Positions 58,714 through 64,000 of a stretch of DNA of 64,000 nucleotides are shown here, piece by piece. Below the pieces are notes generated by a model that worked only from the letters and a program-made list of their open reading frames with translations, did no database searches and had not been told where the DNA came from. The stretch is taken from contig NZ_LPVF01000010.1 of the NCBI RefSeq assembly GCF_001517105.1, positions 310,001 to 374,000 of the forward strand. Reading direction: 5' to 3'. The DNA is from Bacillus halotolerans. Its GTDB lineage: Bacteria > Bacillota > Bacilli > Bacillales > Bacillaceae. The position numbers were made by a program, and so were the translations under genes. Each line of letters opens with the position of its first letter. Position 1 is the stretch's first letter.

Positions 58714-59231
58714 GAATCCTTTACAGCTTTGGAGCGAAATTTTAGAAATAGCTCGATTTCTGTCTTTCCGCTCTTCAATTTCTGAGCAATTTCACCAGCT
58801 GAATATCCCTGTTCATATAATGACATAACTTCATCTTCAAATGAACGGGCATCGCTGTTTACGTTCTCTTCCGCCCTCTCAACCTCGTTGATCAGACCTT
58901 CGATATGCTCGGGAAGAGCGTTGTTTTCTTCCTGAACAGCACCTCGCTCTGAATGTTGTTCTGCCTGCTGATGTTGTTCTGCCTGCTGATGCTCTTCCTT
59001 CTGTTTTTCTTCAGTTTGAACAGAAGGTACATCCAAGTTGTCTATCAACTTCTCATTTTCTTCTTTTAGTTCAAGAAGAAATGCCGCAAGTGTGTTCTCC
59101 GTCTCTTCCAGCAGCTTCTTTTGCTGTTTTTCTGTTTCTTTCACAGCTGCGAGCCTCATATACAGGATAATGACAGCGTACAGAAGAACGCCGTGAAGCG
59201 TGAAGCTTAAAAGCCATAATAGTGTTGACAT
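58710..59231 (-). CDS. swrB: Swarming motility protein SwrB
   Basis: SwrB promotes flagellar assembly by supporting activation of the type III export apparatus and is needed for swarming. The product (173 residues) starts MSTLLWLLSFTLHG at 59231; a GTG three codons earlier overlaps the weak ribosome site. It has one N-terminal transmembrane helix (about 3-27) and a charged coiled-coil stretch (about 30-65). A Gln/Glu/His-rich segment contains the tandem hexapeptide QQAEQH twice (about 80-92). A conserved C-terminus with EVMSLYEQGYSAGEIAQKL follows. It is last in the fla/che operon, after sigD. Confidence 0.94.
   Translation of the reverse strand: MSTLLWLLSFTLHGVLLYAVIILYMRLAAVKETEKQQKKLLEETENTLAAFLLELKEENEKLIDNLDVPSVQTEEKQKEEHQQAEQHQQAEQHSERGAVQEENNALPEHIEGLINEVERAEENVNSDARSFEDEVMSLYEQGYSAGEIAQKLKSGKTEIELFLKFRSKAVKDS
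58953..58992. repeat. 18-bp tandem duplication inside swrB
   Basis: The 18-base unit starting ATGTTGTTCTGCCTGCTG occurs at 58953-58970 and 58971-58988, with a partial third copy (ATGC). It adds six residues in frame (QQAEQH) to the SwrB linker. Confidence 0.9.
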
Positions 59232-59260
59232 GTTTTTCACTCGCTAATCATGAGAATTCT

Positions 59261-60025
59261 TTATTGAATTACTTTTTCAAGCAGATTCTTTAATTTAAAT
59301 AGTGCCTTTGAATGTATTTGTGATATACGGGACGTAGAAAGATTCAATACCTGTCCGATTTCTGTCAATGTCAATTCCTCTTTATAGAACAAACTGACCA
59401 CAAGCTGTTCTTTTTCAGAGAGTTCGTGAATTTTGTCCGCAAGCTGCGCAATCAGCTCATCTTTCATGATCTTTTCTTCCGGCGGGACATTTTTGTCATC
59501 TCTGATCATGACCTGGATGTTTTCCCCGTCATCCTGATCATGAAGCTTTTCGTCAATTGACAGCAGATTTGCAAAAAAACCTTCATTCATTGTTGACACT
59601 ACATCCTGTTCCGTCATTCCGAGTTCCTCTGCAATTTCTGCGGGCGATACATTCCGAAGATAGCGCTGTTCAAGCTTTTCAATCGCCGCTTCAACCTTCT
59701 TTGTTTTTTCACGCGAGGTTCTGGGCAGCCAATCCTCTTTACGAAGCCCGTCAATAATTGCACCGCGAATTCTAAACGAGGCGTAGGTATCAAATTTTAA
59801 GTCCCGGCTGGGGTCAAATTTTTCAAGGGCATCATATAAACCAAGCATACCAAGGCTCATAAGATCGTCTTTATGCACTGATTTTGGCAGTCCGACAGAA
59901 ATTCTGCCTACATGATATGTGACAAGCGGCATGTAACGGCGCATTAAATCATCACCGGCCTTAGGATCTTTCCACTCTTTCCAGCGCGACCAAAGCACCT
60001 GATCTTCATAATTCAAGGATTGCAT
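59261..60025 (-). CDS. sigD: RNA polymerase sigma factor SigD
   Basis: SigD directs transcription of late flagellar, chemotaxis and autolysin genes. The 254-residue FliA-type sigma factor has region 2 (about 20-90; LMSLGMLGLYDALEKFDPSRDLKFDTYASFRIRGAI), region 3 (about 95-165) and region 4 with the helix-turn-helix LTLTEIGQVLNLSTSRISQIHSKAL (about 210-235). The ATG follows TAGGGGGATAACA. It lies between cheD and swrB near the end of the long fla/che operon, a position that makes its level sensitive to operon read-through. Confidence 0.98.
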   Translation of the reverse strand: MQSLNYEDQVLWSRWKEWKDPKAGDDLMRRYMPLVTYHVGRISVGLPKSVHKDDLMSLGMLGLYDALEKFDPSRDLKFDTYASFRIRGAIIDGLRKEDWLPRTSREKTKKVEAAIEKLEQRYLRNVSPAEIAEELGMTEQDVVSTMNEGFFANLLSIDEKLHDQDDGENIQVMIRDDKNVPPEEKIMKDELIAQLADKIHELSEKEQLVVSLFYKEELTLTEIGQVLNLSTSRISQIHSKALFKLKNLLEKVIQ

Positions 60026-60047
60026 TGTTATCCCCCTAATACCTTAA

Positions 60048-60548
60048 TTAAATCGTTTTTTCACCTTGTTTAACAGTTCGAATATGCAGCATACAGGACT
60101 TCGGTTCAAATTCTATCGTACGGCCGCTTGAGCCTCCCGTATCTTCACTGATAATCGGAATTTTATATAATGACAGCTGTTCCTTTATCGCTAAGACATT
60201 TCTCGGTCCGATCTTCATCAAATCATTCGTCATTTTAAATTTAAACATCTCTGATCCGCCGGCAAGCTTTGCTTTTAACGCAAACTTTCGGCAGCCCGCT
60301 TCTACCAGCATATCAATCGTAGCTTTTACAGCGGTATCGGCATATTTTGCCCGATTGAGTTCAGCTGTTTTTGATAACGTCGAATCTGGCAGCATGACAT
60401 GGACAAGCCCCGCCGTTTGCTTTTCTTTATCGTAAAGCACCAGCCCTACACACGACCCTAAACCAGACGTCCGGATTGAATCCGGGAAGCGGGCGATCTT
60501 CACGTCCGCTATTCCAACCTTTACAACAGCAGCCTCAGTTGTACTCAT
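60048..60548 (-). CDS. cheD: Chemoreceptor deamidase CheD
   Basis: CheD deamidates glutamines of methyl-accepting chemotaxis proteins and is controlled by CheC. The 166-residue protein has catalytic C33 in GLGSCVGL and H50 in LVHVMLP. The ATG overlaps the cheC stop by four bases, so CheC and CheD, which bind each other, are translationally coupled. Confidence 0.97.
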   Translation of the reverse strand: MSTTEAAVVKVGIADVKIARFPDSIRTSGLGSCVGLVLYDKEKQTAGLVHVMLPDSTLSKTAELNRAKYADTAVKATIDMLVEAGCRKFALKAKLAGGSEMFKFKMTNDLMKIGPRNVLAIKEQLSLYKIPIISEDTGGSSGRTIEFEPKSCMLHIRTVKQGEKTI

Positions 60549-61174
60549 AATGAAGCACCCAAGGCGACAAAGAGCTTTTCAAATGAATCATAGTCCGGCA
60601 GCATAAACATATGCGCTTTTAGCTCCTGCTGATGGCTTTGGTCAAAAATTGACGTATCAACAACAATTGCATGTTCTCCAACCTGGCTGAGCTCCATCAG
60701 ACCTTCACTGATGACAGCACCGAACATGTCCAGTGAAACTTCTGGAACACTCGGGTAAAGCTGGAGTTTCGACAAATCAGCCAATGCCGTTAAATATGAT
60801 CCTGCTAAAATATTGCCCAGTTCATGCAAAGCGGAAGAACTCATATGATCTTCACCCAGGTTTTCTATATCAAAATCCGGGTTGCCGATCAGCTCTCTGA
60901 TAAACTGCTCCGCCTGATAAAAAGGCATTATAAAGAACATTGAGCCCGTCAAATCGCCTTCCATTCTTAAAAAGATACTGGCGACCGGCATTTCTGCTCC
61001 GCCGAAAAAGTCTACAAGTTCATCAAACGACAGTAACTTTGCAAACGGGACTTCCATATCAATCTTTCTATTTAACAGCTGGGCCATTGCAGAAGCAGAG
61101 TGGCCGGCTCCGATATTGCCGACTTCCCGCAAAATGTCCATCTGCTCTTCTTTGATTCCATTAAAAATACTCAT
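60545..61174 (-). CDS. cheC: CheY-P phosphatase CheC
   Basis: CheC dephosphorylates CheY-P and binds CheD in the B. subtilis adaptation system. The 209-residue protein contains the two helix signatures of the CheC/FliY family: ILREVGNIGAGHSASAMAQL (about 14-33) and ALHELGNILAGSYLTAL (about 113-129), each with the E-x-x-N active pair. It follows cheW by 18 bases and overlaps cheD. Confidence 0.97.
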   Translation of the reverse strand: MSIFNGIKEEQMDILREVGNIGAGHSASAMAQLLNRKIDMEVPFAKLLSFDELVDFFGGAEMPVASIFLRMEGDLTGSMFFIMPFYQAEQFIRELIGNPDFDIENLGEDHMSSSALHELGNILAGSYLTALADLSKLQLYPSVPEVSLDMFGAVISEGLMELSQVGEHAIVVDTSIFDQSHQQELKAHMFMLPDYDSFEKLFVALGASL

Positions 61175-61192
61175 GTCATAACCCCTTTAAGA

Positions 61193-61663
61193 TTAAGCTT
61201 GATCGGGCACAGCGGACTGAGATGATTCTTTATCCAAAACCGCATTTGCATCAATAATATTTAAGAGCCTGTTCTCTTGTTTTACAATTTGTTTGATCGA
61301 CACATACGTGTCTTTTTGAACACTTTCCGGAGCGGACTCTATTTCACTTTCATGAACTGTTATGACATCATTTGCTTCATCCACGATCCAGCCGACTTCA
61401 ATATCACGATAAGCAATAATGATAATTCGTGTTTCATCGGTAATTTCATACTCAGGCAAGCTGAGACGCTTTCTTAAATCAATAACCGGAGTCACCACGC
61501 CGCGCAAATTGATCACTCCGCAAATATAAGGTTCAACGCCTGGCACTCTCGTTGGCTTTTGCCATTTCTCAATTGATTTCACCTGAGTGACAGAAATGGC
61601 ATATTCTTTGCCATTTACCATAAAGACAATCATTTTTTCGCCTGTTTTAATTTCTGCAGTCAT
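61193..61663 (-). CDS. cheW: Chemotaxis coupling protein CheW
   Basis: CheW couples chemoreceptors to CheA. The 156-residue protein is a single CheW/SH3-like domain with IVFMVNGKEYAISVTQVKSIE near the N-terminus and VPGVEPYICGVINLRGVVTPVIDLR (about 40-64). The start at 61663 follows ACGAGGAGGTGTCTCAC; three more open codons upstream lie inside that site. Confidence 0.97.
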   Translation of the reverse strand: MTAEIKTGEKMIVFMVNGKEYAISVTQVKSIEKWQKPTRVPGVEPYICGVINLRGVVTPVIDLRKRLSLPEYEITDETRIIIIAYRDIEVGWIVDEANDVITVHESEIESAPESVQKDTYVSIKQIVKQENRLLNIIDANAVLDKESSQSAVPDQA

Positions 61664-61684
61664 GTGAGACACCTCCTCGTATGG

Positions 61685-63700
61685 TTAAATAATCAGTGCA
61701 TTACAATCGATAATGAGCGCTACTTCTCCGTCTCCTAAAATAGTAGCTCCGGAAATTGCAAAGACGTTTGTTAAATAATCTCCGAGTGATTTCAGCACAA
61801 CTTCCTGCTGGCCAATAAAGGAGTCCACCACAAATGCAGTAGGTTTGTCGCCTTTCTTCACGACAATGATATGGAGCTGTTCTGCATCTTGTCTTGTATC
61901 TTCTATTTTAAACTCTTCTTTTAAATATACGACAGGGACAATATGCCCTCTAAAATCAATTACTTCACGGTCATGCGTTTGCAGAATATCTTTTCTGTCT
62001 ATAACTGCCGTTTCAATTATAGAAGAAATCGGAATCGCAAATGTCTCTTCTTCCAATTTGATCAGCAGAACTGAAATAATGGACAATGTAAGCGGAAGCT
62101 GAATGCTGAATAGTGATCCTTGTCCTTCTGCAGATCTCACACTGACTGAACCGCCGAGTGACTCGAGTTTATTTTTCACAACATCAAGCCCGACACCCCG
62201 CCCGGAAATATCCGAAATTTGATCAGCTGTAGAGAACCCCGGAGCAAATATCAATTCATAAATTTCATTGTCTTCTAAAGTTTCAGCTTCTCTTTCTGTA
62301 ATGACACCGCGCTCAAGCGCTTTTTCAAGGATTTTTTTGCGATTAAGGCCTGCCCCGTCATCCTCAACTTCAATAAAGACGTGATTTCCGCTGTGATAAG
62401 CTTTCAGCACAACTTTTCCAGACTCAGGTTTTCCTTTTTGCAAACGTGTTTCCGGAGACTCAATTCCATGGTCAATACTGTTTCTGATTAAGTGAACGAG
62501 CGGATCTCCAATTTCATCAATTACTGTTCGATCGAGTTCTGTTTCCGCACCGATGATGGAGAGTTCGATTTTTTTATTCAGCTCTTTTTGAAGCTGGCGA
62601 ATCATTCTTGGGAAACGGTTAAAAACAGTTTCAACCGGAACCATTCTCATGTTGAGAATAATAGACTGCAAATCGCCGGAAATTCTCGTCATTCGCTCGA
62701 CTGTTTCAGTCAATTCATTGTGCTCAAGCTCTTTTGCAATCTGCTCAAGACGCCCGCGGTCAATGACAAGCTCTTCAAATAAGTTCATTAAAGAATCAAG
62801 CCTGTCGATATTGACACGAATCGTTTTAGATCCGCCTGTATGCTTCGACTGTTCATCGTTTTTAGCAGGCTGCTTTTGTTTATCCTGCTTAACAGGTGCC
62901 TGTGCAGCAGCTGGTGTATCCGCCTGAGGCTCCTCCGGTTTTTCAGCTGGTTGTAAAGGCGAGCCCTGAATAATTTCAACATGCTCGACCTCTGAAACTC
63001 CGTTGATGATCTGTTCAACGTCTTCAGCCGTTTGATTCGTTAAGAAGCAAACCTGGAAGTCCGTGCCGAAATCTTCCGTCTCAAGCACTTCCGCACTCGG
63101 TATTGTTTTGGCTACTTCTCCGATCTCATTGAGCTTCTCAAAAACCATATATACACGAACCGCTTTTAACATACAGTCTTCTTTCAGAGAAATTGTGATT
63201 TCATACCGTTTGAAACCTTGCTCCTCCGCTTCTTCTATCACTGTTCGTTCAAACTCATCATATCCCCAATCAGATGCTGAACCCTTCGCTTCAGCAGGTT
63301 CCGCTGAAGCAGCAGTCTCAGCATGCGCACCGTTCACGTCAAGCTTTGCGCTCACTTCAGAGATATCTCTTTTACCATCCCCGCCGTCAATAATAGACTG
63401 AACCATTGCTTCCAGATGATCCAGGGCTTCAAACAAGATATCCATCCAGTCTGATGTAACTGCCATATCTCCGTTTCTAAAAGCATCCAATACGTTTTCA
63501 AGCAGATGGGTTAAATGGGCTAAATCCGTATACCCCATCGTTGCGCTCATACCTTTTAGTGTATGGGCAGCCCTGAATATATCGTGGACGAGCTGAAGAT
63601 CTGTCGGGTCTTTCTCTAAAAGGAGAAGCTTTTCATTACATGTTTGTAAATGTTCTTTACTTTCATCAATAAAGACATCTAAATATTGATTCATATCCAT
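61685..63700 (-). CDS. cheA: Chemotaxis histidine kinase CheA
   Basis: CheA autophosphorylates on receptor signal and passes phosphate to CheY and CheB. The 671-residue protein has the P1 phosphotransfer domain with H46 (AAHTLKGMSATMG), the P2 domain (about 155-245), a Pro/Ala/Gln linker (about 250-290), the P3 dimerisation domain (about 295-360), and the P4 ATPase with N box HLIRNSIDHGIE (about 402) and VEDDGAGLN. The P5 CheW-like domain covers about 535-671. The ATG at 63700 is set by the GAGAGGG 10-11 bases upstream; a GTG at 63709 is too close. It overlaps the end region of cheB by a few bases only at the upstream codon. Confidence 0.97.
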   Translation of the reverse strand: MDMNQYLDVFIDESKEHLQTCNEKLLLLEKDPTDLQLVHDIFRAAHTLKGMSATMGYTDLAHLTHLLENVLDAFRNGDMAVTSDWMDILFEALDHLEAMVQSIIDGGDGKRDISEVSAKLDVNGAHAETAASAEPAEAKGSASDWGYDEFERTVIEEAEEQGFKRYEITISLKEDCMLKAVRVYMVFEKLNEIGEVAKTIPSAEVLETEDFGTDFQVCFLTNQTAEDVEQIINGVSEVEHVEIIQGSPLQPAEKPEEPQADTPAAAQAPVKQDKQKQPAKNDEQSKHTGGSKTIRVNIDRLDSLMNLFEELVIDRGRLEQIAKELEHNELTETVERMTRISGDLQSIILNMRMVPVETVFNRFPRMIRQLQKELNKKIELSIIGAETELDRTVIDEIGDPLVHLIRNSIDHGIESPETRLQKGKPESGKVVLKAYHSGNHVFIEVEDDGAGLNRKKILEKALERGVITEREAETLEDNEIYELIFAPGFSTADQISDISGRGVGLDVVKNKLESLGGSVSVRSAEGQGSLFSIQLPLTLSIISVLLIKLEEETFAIPISSIIETAVIDRKDILQTHDREVIDFRGHIVPVVYLKEEFKIEDTRQDAEQLHIIVVKKGDKPTAFVVDSFIGQQEVVLKSLGDYLTNVFAISGATILGDGEVALIIDCNALII

Positions 63701-63705
63701 TTGAA

Positions 63706-64000
63706 TCACACCCTCTCTTTTTTCACACAGCTTGTGATGGATGCTGCGATATCTTCCACATGTTTAATTTCATGAATAAGGCCCGCCTTAACGGCTGCTT
63801 TCGGCATCCCAAATACAACACAAGATTCTTCAGACTCTGCAATGGTTTTCACATTGCCGGACGCAAGCATGTCCTTAAGACCGGCAGTACCGTCACTGCC
63901 CATTCCGGTCATAATGACCGCTACTTTTTCATAGTCTGCAAGTTTGCCGACAGAACGGAACAAGTAGTCTGCTGATGGTTTATGACGGCTTGGCGTATCG
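63706..64000 (-). CDS. cheB: Chemotaxis methylesterase CheB (C-terminal part, runs off the right edge)
   Basis: CheB removes methyl groups from chemoreceptors when phosphorylated. Only the last 98 codons are present, reading in frame from the window edge (DTPSRHKPSADYLFRSVGKL...). They contain GMGSDGTAG, the loop with the catalytic aspartate of the Ser-His-Asp esterase triad, and the end of the esterase domain. The receiver domain and the catalytic serine lie beyond the window. cheA begins six bases after its stop... read on the minus strand, so the two are tightly linked. Confidence 0.95.
   Translation of the reverse strand, partial: DTPSRHKPSADYLFRSVGKLADYEKVAVIMTGMGSDGTAGLKDMLASGNVKTIAESEESCVVFGMPKAAVKAGLIHEIKHVEDIAASITSCVKKERV

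Overview
The window is a compact stretch of Firmicute chromosome. Gene order and protein sequences match the Bacillus subtilis group: the mutS-cotE-ymcA-miaB block, the spoVS/ymdB/rny block, the nusA-infB operon and the che-sigD end of the flagellar operon lie in the order known from B. subtilis. Many proteins carry scattered substitutions relative to my memory of strain 168, so this may be another B. subtilis-group strain or species; the exact species cannot be settled by eye. Every supported gene is on the minus strand, so transcription runs from high to low coordinates. I see no mobile elements, prophage, CRISPR, tRNA or rRNA.

Layout in the direction of transcription. 64000-58710: cheB (partial), cheA, cheW, cheC, cheD, sigD, swrB, the distal part of the motility operon. 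58566-53692: rpsB, tsf, pyrH, frr, uppS and cdsA (translation, UMP kinase, ribosome recycling, lipid carrier and phospholipid synthesis). 53631-45057: dxr, rasP, proS, polC. 44723-37284: rimP-nusA-rnpM-ylxQ-infB-ylxP-rbfA-truB-ribC-rpsO, the transcription/translation operon. 37109-32313: pnpA, ylxY, mlpA, ymxH. 32121-27248: dpaA-dpaB (spore dipicolinate synthase) followed by asd-dapG-dapA, which supply its precursor and feed lysine/diaminopimelate synthesis. 27070-19639: rnjB, tepA-ylzJ, spoIIIE, ymfC, ymfD. 19430-13273: ymfF-ymfH peptidase pair, ymfI, ymfJ, ymfK, rodZ, pgsA. 13254-6723: cinA, recA, pbpX, rny, ymdB. 6523-1: spoVS, tdh-kbl, miaB, ricA, cotE, mutS (partial).

Regulatory signals can be read directly in many gaps. 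They include a LexA box in front of recA, a SigH promoter for spoVS, SigK promoters for dpaA and cotE, an ECF-type promoter for pbpX, leader RNAs before rpsB, rpsO and rimP, and intrinsic terminators, many of which overlap the stop codon of the gene they end.

The main surprise is that three normally intact genes are broken. miaB has one extra base in an A-run, ylxY lacks one base in a T-run inside its signal peptide, and ymfK has an in-frame TAG. Two of the three are one-base homopolymer changes, which points to sequencing error or mutator history as much as to biology. I found no convincing new biological system. The more interesting leads are the three lesions, the tandem hairpins in the rimP-nusA leader, a palindrome upstream of tdh, hairpins without U-tracts between operon genes, and a tandem duplication in swrB.
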